From Opisthocomus hoazin (Eukaryota > Chordata > Aves > Opisthocomiformes > Opisthocomidae): a stretch of DNA of 64,000 bases. Positions 1 to 10,355 of the stretch are shown one piece after another. The stretch's first letter is position 1; each line of letters opens with the position of its first letter. The notes beneath the pieces are model-generated. The model had not been told where the DNA came from and made no database searches. It was given only the letters and a program-made list of their open reading frames with translations. The stretch is from assembly GCF_030867145.1 (NCBI RefSeq), contig NC_134428.1, positions 23,105,537 through 23,169,536 of the forward strand. Reading direction: 5' to 3'. A program made the translations under genes and the position numbers.

Positions 1-1480
1 CCGGGGGCTTCCCACCAACACAAGCGTTTGGGCGGCGCGAGCATTTGCCAGCGGCTGATGGAAAGCTCTGGGATGTCGCGTTGGATCCCAGGCTCCCTGC
101 CCTCTGTCCTGCTGTTTGCCGTTACGGTGGCTGACGGCAGCCTGGTCAGCAGCACCGCATCTCGCCGGCTGACACAGACGCGGCAGGACCTCAGATCTCA
201 TGGTTCTCTGTGCTGAAAGATGGTGCAGGTCGGTAGTGGAAGAGGTGAAGAACCAGCTGGCGAAATACGGTATCTGTGGAGAAGCAGCATCCAGAGGCAG
301 GGAGCACTTGTGCCTTCAAAAGAAGAGGAGTGAGGTCTGTTTGCCAGTAATTCTGCTCACTGGGAGCTGGGACGGTTGTGACTCACCTGTAGCCCAGAGA
401 TTATTCTGTCCCCGCTGGAATTCTTTACTAGTACTTTCTTTGGGAAGGTGCCAGTGTGTCAACTCTGAGTAAAGCAGAACACCAAGATAAACAAAGCACA
501 ATGTACGCTCTTTTTATTACAGAAATTACCTTTCTGCCAGCCATTGCCTGTCCCAGCTCAATAAATTCTTGTGTCTCATGCCTGGACGGTGGTTTCCCTT
601 TTTCTGCCAGTCGCTGTTCCTGTGAAAGCCGGAGCTGGAAGAAACAACGTGTTTCCAAAGAAATGCCTGGCACAGCACGCAGGGACAAGTTAACTCCGTC
701 AACCTGAATCCAAGTTTCAAACGAAACTGAAGCGGTTTGGTTTGCAGTCTCACTCGCCCACCTTAGTTTTGTGGCTTTGATAGATTTTTTTTTTTTTTTG
801 CTATGAATATGTATTAAACGTAGATTTGTTCTGCCGCTCGGGGAGGGGAACGGGGACCGAAAATGAACTGAAACAGAAGCTGGAGCCAGGGAGAGCTGTT
901 CTTTGAAGAGCTTTCCCCTTTCACTTCCAGCTGCGGTTATGGCGACTTGTTTTTAGCAAGGGATTAAAACCCATCAGATGCAGAGGTGACCTTTTGAGCA
1001 AAGTACTTCCTTTACTCATATTGCAAAATAAAAACAATATCCCGGACGGGGCGCAACTGAATCACTCTCTGTTGACATCATTAAAGCGTGCTTAGTTAAC
1101 CGAGGAAAAAAGCACGAAACGCAATCAGCTCTTTATAACGCAGTGATGTCAGTTTGCTGGGTTTCTGCCCTGAATGACCTGCCAATGCCCGGCGTGGGGC
1201 TGGCAGGATCCTCACTCGGCCTTCGCGAAGTGAGGAAAGAGTCCTGGCTCGGTGACCCGAGGTTTGAGTAACTCTGTGCGTGGCCCCTCGTTACCCCGTT
1301 GCTTGCAGAGACGGCAACCTTTGCGCTGGGAGTCGGAGAAAGTGGGGTAATAAAGGGACTGAGTTGAGAGGCCGTTCTCGGCACCTCGGAGCTGGGCGCA
1401 GGGCTCGGTTTAGCAGGATTGGGTTTTGCTTACGGGGCCGGGCAAAGAAGCAAAGGCAAACCCACAGGTGTCGTTTTAAA
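1..1480. other. 3' flank of RASD1, no recognised coding sequence
   Basis: This stretch has only short open frames and none resembles a protein I know. Plus-strand AATAAA hexamers occur at 560-565 and 1027-1032. A plus-strand neighbour ending here, convergent with RASD1, is possible; in mammals MED9 lies on this side in that orientation. I see no MED9 coding sequence, so this is inference from synteny only. A T-run lies near 787-800. Confidence 0.5.
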
Positions 1481-2244
1481 AAGATTTTATTACTTTGTAG
1501 AAAAAATAAAACATCAAGTTTCACCCACGGTAGAAACACTTGAAGATTTTTTTTTTTTTTTTTGTTCATGTCAATGACAACCAGTACCTACATAAAGTGC
1601 CCATGATTTTCTTCTTTAAAAAACCCTTCCCGCTCCCCCCGCCCTCCCCACATCTTGCAGATCAGACAAGACGAATGTAAACAAGAGTCAGGTTTTTTGG
1701 TCCATCGGGGCTGTAGCTCCGCAATGCCTTTGCAACAGCTTAGGAGTGTCTTCTGCACGTGTTTTGCAGACACAGACGAACACACGACACAGAGCCAGAG
1801 TCCGTGCACAGCTTCTCAAGTTAAAAAAAAAACCAACAAAAAAACCCCAAGCTCAGAGCCCCAAGCAGGCCTCTGCCCTCCCTGCCGAAGGCAGTGCCCG
1901 AGGCTGGGTGGTTTGGGAGGGAAAGAAACGCCAAGGTCGGTGCCGTCCGCATTCATCCTCCCACCTGGCCTCTCCCGGAGGAGGCTGGTCCCCACGACAC
2001 CCCCCTCCTGCCCTCCAAAACCTCCCCCGTCGCACCCCTCGCTCCCAAAATGCCCCCCCCCAGGGGAGGGAGCCGACGAAAGGGATCCCTCGGGAGGAGG
2101 GAGGCTAGGGAAGAGGCGACCCCCCATCTCTGCCCGGGTGGGCGCCTGCCCACCCTCCTGCCTGCCCAAAGTCAGTTTGGAAACGAGCATCTTTCCCCCC
2201 CTCCCTTCCTTCCATCCTTCCCGTCGCGGGGCGAGCGAGGGCTC
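1470..2244 (-). other. RASD1: RASD1 3' UTR
   Basis: The region between the RASD1 stop codon and the AATAAA at 1486-1491 is about 0.77 kb, reasonable for this gene. On the mRNA strand it carries an A-run near 1548-1563 and another near 1822-1832, with a purine-rich, G-rich section at about 1960-2110. The open frames crossing it on both strands show no family resemblance and are taken as chance frames in GC-rich DNA. The exact 3' end is inferred. Confidence 0.65.
1486..1491 (-). terminator. RASD1: Poly(A) signal of RASD1
   Basis: The plus strand reads TTTATT, which is AATAAA on the minus strand. It is the only canonical hexamer I found on that strand between the RASD1 stop codon and about 1450. 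The bases that follow on the minus strand (about 1475 down to 1440) are T/G-rich, as expected for a downstream cleavage element. Cleavage would fall near 1465-1475. Confidence 0.7.
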
Positions 2245-2795
2245 CTAGCTGATCACGCAGCGGTCCTTCTCCTTGCCGTGCCCGCCGCCGATGGCTTTCT
2301 CCCGGATGTACATGAGGTCGCTGTGGACGCTGGGTCGCCGGGCGAAGGGGGCCACGATGCCGTATGCCTCCTCCGTGCCGCCCCGGCCCCCCTCTTTCAG
2401 CAGCTTTTTGCCTTTCAGCGCCTTCTTGTGCAGGATGTCGCAGTACTGGACCGAGACTTTGCGGTGGAGGTCGGGGCTCATCTCGCTGGGCAGCTTGGCC
2501 ATGGCGAAGAGCGCCTGGAACATCTGGTCCAGGCTGCTGTTCTTCTTGGCCGAGATCTCGAAGTAGGCGCATTTTTTGGGGTCCCCTCCCACCAGCTGCT
2601 CGATCTCCCGGGGCTGGACCTCCCGGTAAAAGTCCCGGTCGCCCTTGTTGCCGCAGATGACCAGGGGCACCTCGATGTTCTCCTTGGTTTTGTTCTTCAG
2701 GCATGACTTGGTCTCCAGGATTTGCTGCTTCAGGCGCTGCACCTCCTCGAAGGAGTCCCGGTTGTCCAGGCTGAAGACGAGGATGAACACGTCTC
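2245..2795 (-). CDS. RASD1: RASD1 coding exon 2 (last)
   Basis: This exon starts after the acceptor tttgtccccag| (AG at 2796-2797) and is 551 bases long. It encodes the rest of the G domain (DVFILVFSLD, NKGD, SAK), the basic linker and the C-terminal CAAX box, and ends at TAG (CTA at 2245-2247). A variable Gly/Lys-rich stretch around residues 230-242 is slightly shorter than in human RASD1, which accounts for most of the length difference. Confidence 0.96.
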
Positions 2796-3363
2796 CTGGG
2801 GACAAAGAGGGAACATGAGATGGCTGCAGGGACGGGGACACGCAGAGACGCGCTGCCTAAGCAGAGACACGGAGAGGGAAGGACCGGGCAGGACCTCTAC
2901 CCCGCATCCTCCCGTCCGCCCCGTGCAGGGAGCAAAGTTGCCCATTTCGTCCCCGCACAAAATCCCACCTCCCTCCTCCCAGGACTGGAGAAACATCCCC
3001 AAACTGGGCAAGAAAGCCTGAAATCAGGCAAGGGACGCCCCTCCACCCCTTCCTCCCAGTGCTCCCCAGCCAAGTACCTGTGAGGATGGAGAGACGGCGC
3101 ATGGCTGGGAAGGGGTGGTTGCCCGACGTGTCCAGGATGTCGAGCTGGTAGACCTCGCCGCGGATGCTGTAGAACTTGCGGTGGAAGTCCTCGATGGTGG
3201 GCGTGTATTGCTCCTCGAAGCGGCCGGTGAGGAAGCGCGAGACGATGGCCGTCTTGCCCACCTTGGAGGAGCCCAGGATGACCATGCGGTAGCAGTTCTT
3301 GGCGGGGATGCTCAGCTCGGCCTCGCCGGGACACATCTTCTTGATCATCGCCGCCAGTTTCAT
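2245..3363 (-). CDS. RASD1: RASD1 (Dexras1), Ras-like small GTPase; two coding exons
   Basis: The coding sequence joins 3363-3078 and 2795-2245 across a 282-bp GT-AG intron. It encodes 278 residues; the human protein has 281. The G-domain motifs are clear: P-loop GSSKVGKT at residues 31-38, switch I around YTPTIEDF (53-60), DTSG at 78-81 in place of the usual Ras DTAG, NKGD at 145-148 and SAK at 177-179. After the G domain comes a basic segment with many lysines, then a conserved tail around FARRPSVHSDLMYIREK. The protein ends in the CAAX box CVIS, predicted to be farnesylated. The family is known as a dexamethasone-inducible membrane-associated GTPase that acts on G-protein and adenylyl cyclase signalling and as a nitric oxide synthase partner. 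The start is fixed by the conserved first residues MKLAAMIKKMCP. RASD2 (Rhes) is the alternative, but the N-terminus, the C-terminus and the PEMT neighbour favour RASD1. Confidence 0.97.
2796..3077 (-). other. RASD1: RASD1 intron 1
   Basis: This is a 282-bp GT-AG intron, donor gtacttggc and acceptor tgtccccag. It interrupts the codon for glycine 96 after its first base. A single short intron at this point matches the known two-exon layout of RASD genes. Confidence 0.9.
3078..3363 (-). CDS. RASD1: RASD1 coding exon 1
   Basis: This exon runs from the ATG (CAT at 3361-3363 on the plus strand) for 286 bases and encodes residues 1-95 plus the first base of codon 96. It contains the P-loop, switch I and the DTSG motif, and ends ...RRLSILT. 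The donor reads ACAG|gtacttgg on the minus strand, with the intron beginning at 3077. The split codon is a glycine completed by the next exon. Confidence 0.96.
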
Positions 3364-3480
3364 TGAAGCTGGCGAAGGGGCAGCTTGCGCCGAGAGGAAG
3401 AAGGAGAAGGAGGAGGAGGAGGAGGAAGGCGACGTCTGCCCGGCTGCTCAGCCCTTGGCAGCAAAGCCCGGTGTCAGCTC
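3364..3480 (-). other. RASD1: Probable RASD1 5' UTR with a polypyrimidine (CCT)n tract
   Basis: If transcription starts about 30 bases after the TATA-like element at 3501-3510, the 5' UTR is about 105-110 bases. On the plus strand 3393-3430 is a run of GAG/GGA triplets, so the mRNA would carry a CTC/CCT-rich pyrimidine tract just upstream of the start codon. The transcription start is inferred, not seen. Confidence 0.5.
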
Positions 3481-3499
3481 TGCGCGGCAGCCGCCACCG

Positions 3500-3565
3500 C
3501 GTTATATGGAGGCGGCAGCGACCGCCCCTCGGCGTCACGGCCCGGGGCGGCGGGGCTGAGTCAGC
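3500..3565 (-). promoter_or_regulatory. RASD1: RASD1 core promoter candidate: TATA/CArG-like, CRE half-site, AP-1/MARE-like site
   Basis: On the minus strand an AT-rich island CATATAAC (3501-3509) stands alone in very GC-rich DNA, about 140 bases upstream of the ATG. It fits a TATA element and is one mismatch from an SRF CArG box, CC(A/T)6GG. A CRE half-site TGACG is at 3533-3537 (minus). A near-perfect palindrome GCTGAGTCAGC at 3555-3565 contains the AP-1 core TGAGTCA and also fits a Maf-type element. No experimental start site is available. Confidence 0.5.
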
Positions 3566-3594
3566 CGACGGCCCCGCACCAGCCCCGCGCTCCC

Positions 3595-4060
3595 GGGACC
3601 GCGCACCCCGCTCCCAGCCCGGCTCCGGCTCCCGGTTCGGCGCAGCCCGGCCCCGTTCGCGGATCGGTTCGGGCTCCCGGGACCGCGCACCCCGCTCCCA
3701 GCCCGGTTCGGGCTCCCGGTTCGGCGCAGCCCGGCCCCGCTCCCAGCCCGGTTCCGGCTCCCGGGGCCGCGCAGCGCGGTCCCGCTCCCGGACCAGTTCG
3801 CTCTCCCAGTTCGGCACAGCCCGGCCCCGTCCCTAGCCCGGTTCGGCACAGCCCGCTCCCACTCCCGGACCAGTTCGCTCTCCCAGTTCGGCACAGCCCG
3901 GCCCCGTACCCAGCCCGGTCCCCCATTCCCGGTTCGGCACAGCCCGGCCCCGCTCCCGGCCCCGTTCCCAGCTCGGTTCGGGCTCCCAGTTCGACACAGC
4001 CCAGTCCCGCTCCCAGCCCGGTTCGGGCTCCCGGGGCTCCGCATCCCATCCCGGCGGGAC
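3595..4060. repeat. 45-bp GC-rich minisatellite upstream of RASD1
   Basis: About ten imperfect units of roughly 45 bases, each built from blocks such as GGTTCGGGCTCCCGGTTCGG and cagcccggccccgctccc. The period is a multiple of three and lacks stop codons, so several frames stay open on both strands and give proteins of repeating REPEPGWERG-like or APSPVRAPG-like motifs. These are translation artefacts of the repeat. The array starts about 230 bases upstream of the RASD1 ATG. Confidence 0.85.
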
Positions 4061-4350
4061 CCGGTGGGGGGGTGCCGGGGGGTCCGCACCCGCCCCGCGC
4101 AGAGACCGGCGAAGAGACCCCCGCGCGGGGCCGGGAGCCGAGAGAAACCCCCGGTCCCACCGGGCACCGGGGAGGGGGGTCTTTGTGCCGCTGCTTTGCC
4201 CCCCGACCCCGGCCCCGGGGCGCCGAGCCGCGCCGGCTCCGCCGCTAGGGGGCAGGCGAGGGCGGGGGCTGCGCGGGGGAGGGGGTGCGATGGGCGTCGG
4301 GGGCCTGATCCTGGCGGGCGCTGAGCCCGGGACCCCCACCCAGCTGGGAT

Positions 4351-5276
4351 TCAGCAAGCGCCTTCCTGAGACCCCCCCAGCCACGGTCCCTGGGGACAAC
4401 GGGACCTCTGTGCTGCCAACGGGCGAGACGGGGCCCGGGGAAAGCCAAGCTCCTCTTCCACATCAGGAATTTTTAAATCAATAAAAAACCCATCAGGAAC
4501 TATTAGGAAAAACCCAACGCAGTGGGAGGTGACGCTTCAGTGAGGTTCAGGGTAGCAGAAGCCTCACCCTGCACCACCGAGAGGGGTCTTGGGGACGGCT
4601 GGAGCTTCCCAGCTGGAGCCTCTCATCTCCCCCGAGCGCGGTCTCACGCTTCGACGTTAATTTAAACGCTGTCTGAAGGTTTGCGGAGGGATGGAGGTCG
4701 TCTGTGGGGTGGAAGGGAGCGGCGGCTGAAGTGGCCCTGTCCCGTTTTTGGTTAAAACAGAACTGATTCTCTTCTCGTGACTCTTCCCCGAGCCCCTTGC
4801 AGCCCCGTCCGTGCCTGGCAGCGGTGGCACAAGGACACTTCGGGGAGAGAAAGTGGGACAGTTTCCCGTGTTTATTGATCTGCGTGCGAGACGGCGAGGA
4901 GGTTTACGAGCCGATTACAAAGCACAAATGTATCACCCCGAAATAACAAGAAGATCATTTAATTGAAGCGGTTGATGGGGAACAACAGGGGGGAGAGGAA
5001 GTGTTGACCTCTGAGGGACAGACAAATCGAAGATCTCGATCGGCGTTTATTGTTAACTGTACAACTATTAATAGTGCCAGGAACGGGTAAAAATAGCCTG
5101 CCCGAAGCCTGCTCTTCGGTTAGCAGGCTTCAGCAGCAGAAAATCCATTTGGTCCCTCCAGAAGGCTCTCTGGAGACAGCAAAGGCAGAGCACACCACGG
5201 GGAAGCTGCTGCCGCGATCCCCTGGGCTCGGCACGGGGGTGCAACCAGAGCCACCCTGCTGGGACCCCCCGGGGAG
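4351..5276. other. Intergenic, nothing recognised
   Basis: I see no exon, RNA gene or known repeat. A plus-strand AATAAA is at 4480-4485, without a gene model to go with it. The stretch separates the RASD1 promoter region from the 21-bp minisatellite. Confidence 0.5.
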
Positions 5277-5680
5277 CGAGGGCAGGGACCCCAGGGGCAT
5301 GAGCAGGGACCCCAGGGGAAGGGCAGGGACCCCAGGGGCAAGGACAGAGACCCCAGGGGCATGGGCAGAGACCCCAGGGGCATGAGCAGGGACCCCAGGG
5401 GCGAGGGTAGGGACGCCAGGGGCATGGGCAAGGACTCCAGGGGCAAGGACAGGGAACCCAAGGGCACGGGCAGGGACCCCAGGGGCAAGGGCAGGGACCC
5501 CAAGGTCGTGGGCAGGGACCCCAAGGGCATGGGCAGAGACCCCAGGGGCATGAGCAGGGACCGCAGGGGCAAGGGCAGGGACCCCCAGGGAATGGGCAGG
5601 GACCCCAGGGGCAAGGGCAGGGACCCCAGGGTTCAAGGGCAGGGAACCCAGGAGCAAGGGCAGGGACCCTGGGTGGGCGG
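5277..5680. repeat. 21-bp minisatellite (gcagggaccccaggggcat-like unit)
   Basis: About 19 tandem units of 21 bases, typical unit AGGGACCCCAGGGGCATGAGC with single-base variants. Because 21 is divisible by three, it yields a 7-residue repeat (GRDPRGM-like) on the plus strand and leucine/proline-rich repeats on the minus strand. These frames have no support as genes. Unit boundaries degrade after about 5660. Confidence 0.9.
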
Positions 5681-8600
5681 AGGGGAGCCGATGGCTGCAG
5701 GAGCTCCCAGGGAGAGGCCGTGGGTGCTGCTCACGCTCTCCCAGAGCCCAGCTCCTCGCAGAGCCTGAGGAGCGGAGCGTTATGAGACATCAGGCTGAGT
5801 TCCCCCCCAGACCACCTAGAAACTCATCTCCTGGTGGAAGCAGAGCACGTTTGCTCGGAGCCGGCTGCCGATGATGGATGATGAAGAAACCACCTTGCTG
5901 CAAGGCAAAGCCTTCCTACAGCGATGACTCTGTTAAAAATCACCTCCTATTTCTCACCTGACTGCAAACGGCCCGAGCCTTAAGCGGGGGCAGATAAAAT
6001 AGCATTTTCCCCCACGGCTGCCGTACGGCCTGCGCAGAGTTTGACCCTGCCATTTGCGGGGTGCTTTGCTCCTCGCCTGGCTCGAGAGGATACCGGCTCC
6101 TTGCTCGCTCACGTAGCTGCTCGGCACAGCACGAGCCGCAGGCGGGCTGCTGCGCACGCAGCCCAGCGACACAGACACCTTTAACGGAACTGAACATCTT
6201 CAGCGCAGATCAATCCCCGGTTTCTCGCTGTTCCTCGCCCTGTTTGCAGCCCCCCGGGTTTACCAGCCACCTGCCGACGAACAAAACCCACCCGGCGGCC
6301 GCCAGCAAGTGGCTGAGGAAAGGAAATTCCACGAAAGTCACACAAACATCCCGGCGAGAGAACACGCGGCTCCCCAGGGCCCGGCTTGGACAAACTGTGC
6401 AAGCAGCAAGACAGAGCTCGCAGCAGCACCAGCCTCTGTAAAAATGCAGGAAGCAAAATGTACCGGGAGGCAGGAGCGCGCAAGAGAAATTGTTCTTGGA
6501 GAAGAACAATTTCATCGGAACACGACTTTGGTTTCCGAATGTGCCGCGGAGTTGGGAAGTGTCAGCACCCCGGGGTCGAGCCGGGCTGGGTCCTGCGGGT
6601 CCAAGCGGTGAAAAAGCCGGGACTGGAACAGCCGTTGGTGCCTTTCCCACCCCGGCACACGCAGATCCCGCGGCCTCTCCCAGGCCGTGGAGAGGAACAC
6701 GACCCACACGAGCTGCTTCTCCTCACCGTTAAGATGCTTCGCATCCTACCAAGGGCTTGGTCCCTGCACAGCAGCATGCAGCGTGCCCTGGCTCCGGACG
6801 CAGCCAAGCCAGCTCCCCGGCCCAGCTTCCCTGGCTCCCCAGTTCCTGCTTTTCTCCCCCAGGACCTGGTCTTCAGACCGGGACCCTCTCCCCGTGCGGT
6901 GTACGGCACCCTGGCGTGCTGCTCGTTAGCCTGCTCACCAATAACCAGCATGGGCTGCGCATTCCCAGCGGCTGCTGGTGAGCAGCGGGGTCTTTCAGCA
7001 CCCCAAATCCGGCCCTGGCTGCTCCCTTAGGATGGGAGAAGGAGCGAGGGGCCGGAGGAAGAGGGGAGCAGCTGGGTGGGGAAGGGAGGCTTTAGCTATA
7101 GCTCTTGCTCGTCCCCCTGGGGAAAAGCATCTGATTAAATCAAGATGCAGCATCCAGGGTTGCTATTCATTCCCTATATTATTAGCTTGTCTCATTTTAT
7201 TAAATCTCCTTTAAGGCTTTTCAAAAGAAGCATGTAATTCACAACATATAATTTTTCCCAGATGAGATACGATGCAGAAGTGGGCTGCTTTGTCACCGGG
7301 GACCGGAGGGGTGGGTTTATTTGTTTCCTTCCCCCACCCCCTACTTCTTTTGCAACATTTTTCGTGTCTCTTGATTCCTTTTAGCATTTGGGATTCAATT
7401 AACAGAAAGCCTGTTTTTTTTTTTCGAAAGCCTGAGATATCTCTTTAATCCCCAATTCCTTGAGTCATCCAGGCAAGGGGTGGTGAGAGCTCTCTTGGAG
7501 ACGCCATCCCCGTGCCCAGCGCGATGCAGCTCCTGGAGCAGGCTCGTGCCGTGCCGTGCTCTCAGGACTTTCTGCATCCACTCCTTTTCTCCCATCTTCG
7601 GCGTGTGCTTGCTGCAATCAACTCATCAGAAACCCAGGAAAGCGGCTGAACGCCCGTATCGTGGCGCAAAGCCAGGGGAGCGGCGTGTTCTGGTGGGTCT
7701 TGGACGCGTCCCCAAGCTCCGGCACCTTCTGCTCCCTTCCAAAGAGCGGCAGCCTCCCTGGGATTAGAGAGAAATGTCACCCGTAACCAGAGCCGGGCAG
7801 CGGCCGGGCTTGGAATATAGGGCACGGGGGAGAAGGAGGCTGGGTGACCCTAGTAGATGCGTTGCTGATCTCAGGAGGGTTCCCATGGAAATAGCGGTGG
7901 CTGCTGGGGTTGTAGGACAAAAAGAAAAGCCCAAGCAGAGGTAGGGAGATGGCCAGGCGGTGAGGGGCTGGAGCTGGCGGAGGGATGCGCAGCCGAGGGC
8001 TCTGAGCCCCACTTGGTGCCGGTGCCCAAACTGGGGACCCCTGAGGCTCCCACAAAGGCTCAGCCCCGGTGCAGCAGCAAAGCAGAGCCGCGGGCAGACC
8101 CCGGCCCCGACATCGCCTTCCCGGGGCGCTCCGGCGGCTCTGCCTCCCTCCTGCCACCCCCATTCCGAAGGGAGCCGCGCTCGGTCAGAAAACGGAAGAT
8201 GGAAAAGGCAGCGCATTCCTACGATTTGTTTTTTTTTCCTGAAATCAGATCCAAGGAGGTCGCGGCACAGCGTGGCCGGCTCGGAGGCTGTCCCGAGGCA
8301 GCTTTCTAGCGCGCGGATGAAAGGAAACCGCCTCGTAGCTTGTCCTCTGGCACATGGCGGGAGCTCCGTGCGTAAAGGCCCCCGCGGTGGAGGGCGGAGG
8401 TGGGCTGGGGTCAGGGTGGGTCGGACGGACGGCGTCTCCGTGCTGTCCTTGGCCGGGGTGATGAGAAGGGCCGGGGGAACGGCGGGCACGGCGTGCCGGT
8501 GCTCTCCCGGCGCTGGGGGTCACTTTGAAGCATCCCCTGGCTCTGCTGAGAGGCGATGGATCCTAGTCCTGACCCCGGCATTGGTTTGGGCTCCAGCACT

Positions 8601-8775
8601 GGTGACTTCCCACCTGGAAACAGCTTCCCACTGGGGATGGGTGCTCTTCCCATCGCATTTCTTTGTGACCATTTAAAGCCCAGACTGCTTCCCCTGCACA
8701 GCGAGGATAGAGGAGACCGGTTTATTCCCCTGTAAAGATAAGTGGTGTCGGGTCCCCTGTCTGTCTTCTCTGTAT
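5681..8775. other. Intergenic, nothing recognised
   Basis: Unique-looking sequence between the 21-bp minisatellite and the first CR1 copy. Open frames are short or overlap in several phases, and none resembles a known protein. No RNA gene was recognised. Confidence 0.5.
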
Positions 8776-9410
8776 TTGAGCCAGCAGTGTGCCCTGGCTG
8801 CCAAGAAGGCCAATGGCATCCTGGGGTGCATCAAGAGGAGTGTGGGCAGCAGGTCGAGGGAGGTTCTCCTTCCCCTCTGCTCTGCCCCAGTGAGGCCCCA
8901 TCTGCAGTGCTGTGTCCAGTGCTGGGCTCCGCAGTTCAAGAAGGATGAGGAGCTACTGGAGAGAGTCCAGTGGAGGGCTATGAGGATGATGAGGAGCATC
9001 TCTCCTACGAGGAGAGGCTGAGGGAGCTGGGCTTGTTCAGCCTGGAGAAGAGCAGGCTGAGAGGGGACCTTAGAAATGCCTACAAATATCTGCAGGGTGG
9101 GTGTCAGGAGGATGGGGCCGGACTCTGTTCAGTGGTGCCCAGCGGCAGGACAAGGGGCAACGGGCACAAACTGAAGCAGAGGAAGTTCCATCTGAACACG
9201 AGGAAGAACGTCTTCCCTCTGAGGGTGACGGAGCCCTGGCCCAGGCTGCCCAGGGAGGCTGTGGAGTCTCCTTCTCTGGAGATATTCCAGCCCCGCCTGG
9301 ACATGGTGCTGTGCAGCCTGGTCTGGGTGACCCTGCTTGGGCAGGGGGTTGGGCTGGGTGACCCACAGAGGTCCCTGCCAACCCCTGCCATGCTGGGATT
9401 CTGTGTGATT
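8776..9410 (+). mobile_element. CR1 LINE 3' fragment (copy 1)
   Basis: Begins within the end of CR1 ORF2 (gccaagaaggccaatggcat, ...) and runs through the conserved 3' UTR to the terminal ATTCTGTG-type tail. The translation retains the conserved [15 protein letters not shown] block of the ORF2 C-terminus. The copy is 5'-truncated, as is usual for CR1, and has no reverse transcriptase domain. It belongs to the subfamily shared by copies at 10356, 12139, 23233, 30951, 42886, 60096 and 63455. Confidence 0.93.
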
Positions 9411-10355
9411 AAGGAGTCCCCAGTAAAGCAGTCAGTGCCCAGACCGGGCAAAGCCCCCGTACTGCCTATGCTCAGAGCTCATCGTTGCTTTCGCGTCAAA
9501 TCCCAAGCGCTGGCAGCCCAGCCCGTGTCCCCTGCCCACCGAGGGTCAGCCTCGGCGTCGGGATGGGTGCGGGAGCCACCGCCAGCGCCCGCAGCTCCCC
9601 ATTTCCCTCCGTATTCCTGAACGGCAAAAGCGCAGACTCAGCAAGCTGGGCCTGGCAGGAGCCCAGCGGGAATCGTGACTTTTCCGTCGCTCTGCCAGTG
9701 CCACACGTGCTGCCTGGGTTGCGCCGTGTGTTTACTCTCCGTTCCTGGCTCCTTGTGTGTGTTTGCCACGTCAGGGCTCGCGGCCGTCCCTCCCCCGGGG
9801 GAAGGCAGGGCAGCTTTGTTAGGCGAAGGCAAACATGGGCACGGGGTTATGGGTGGTCACAACGGTGGTCAGAGCCTTTGGGGACATGTCCTCGGTTCTG
9901 GATGGCCCCGCCACCCCGTTGCCTTCAGGGAAAGGACCTCAGGACCCAGCCTCCGTCTCCCAAACTGTCCCTGGATGCCCATCACCGGGGCGTCTGGGTA
10001 TGTATTAGTGATACCCCACCCCTCAAAAAATACCACATGCAGTTTTAGGGAGGGGGGACACACGCAGGGGAGTCACGCGAAACCCGGGTGGAGCGTGCGG
10101 GTGGGCACGGCTGCTGCGTGGCAGAACAGGGTGACCCGAGGCAGCGCGCCACGATGGACTCGGTGACCTGGCCGTCCCTGCCAGGCAGGGGTTGTGATTT
10201 AACCAGCTCCTCCTTTCCCTGTGTTTGCTGTGGAGAAATGTCCCCAGCATCAAGGGCGGCGTTATCTCCAGCATCCGCACACAGCCTCACGCGCGGCGCG
10301 GCCCAAGGCTGCAAACCAACCCCCCCACCAATGCGCCCAGCGAGCTCCATGCTGG
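9411..10355. other. Intergenic, nothing recognised
   Basis: Sequence between two CR1 copies. No gene, RNA or repeat was recognised. Confidence 0.5.

Larger units (their letters stand above)
2100..4350. promoter_or_regulatory. RASD1: CpG island over RASD1 exons and promoter
   Basis: The DNA from about 2100 to 4350 is very GC-rich with abundant CpG, covering the coding exons, 5' UTR, promoter candidate and a GC-rich minisatellite. CpG density drops after about 4350. This is typical of an avian CpG-island promoter. The limits are by eye. Confidence 0.65.

Noticed and set aside
1-1100. MED9 coding sequence expected by synteny
   Set aside because: No frame here resembles Mediator subunit 9. At most a 3' UTR could be present, which cannot be shown from the sequence alone.
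1894-2706. Plus-strand 270-codon frame opposite RASD1
   Set aside because: Antisense shadow of RASD1 exon 2 and its GC-rich 3' UTR.
2897-3817. Minus-strand 306-codon frame upstream of and overlapping RASD1
   Set aside because: It reads the 45-bp repeat and then RASD1 exon 1 in a wrong phase. RASD1 in its correct frame explains the conserved sequence.
5120-5768. Long repetitive frames on both strands
   Set aside because: All derive from the 21-bp minisatellite. No unique flanking coding sequence.
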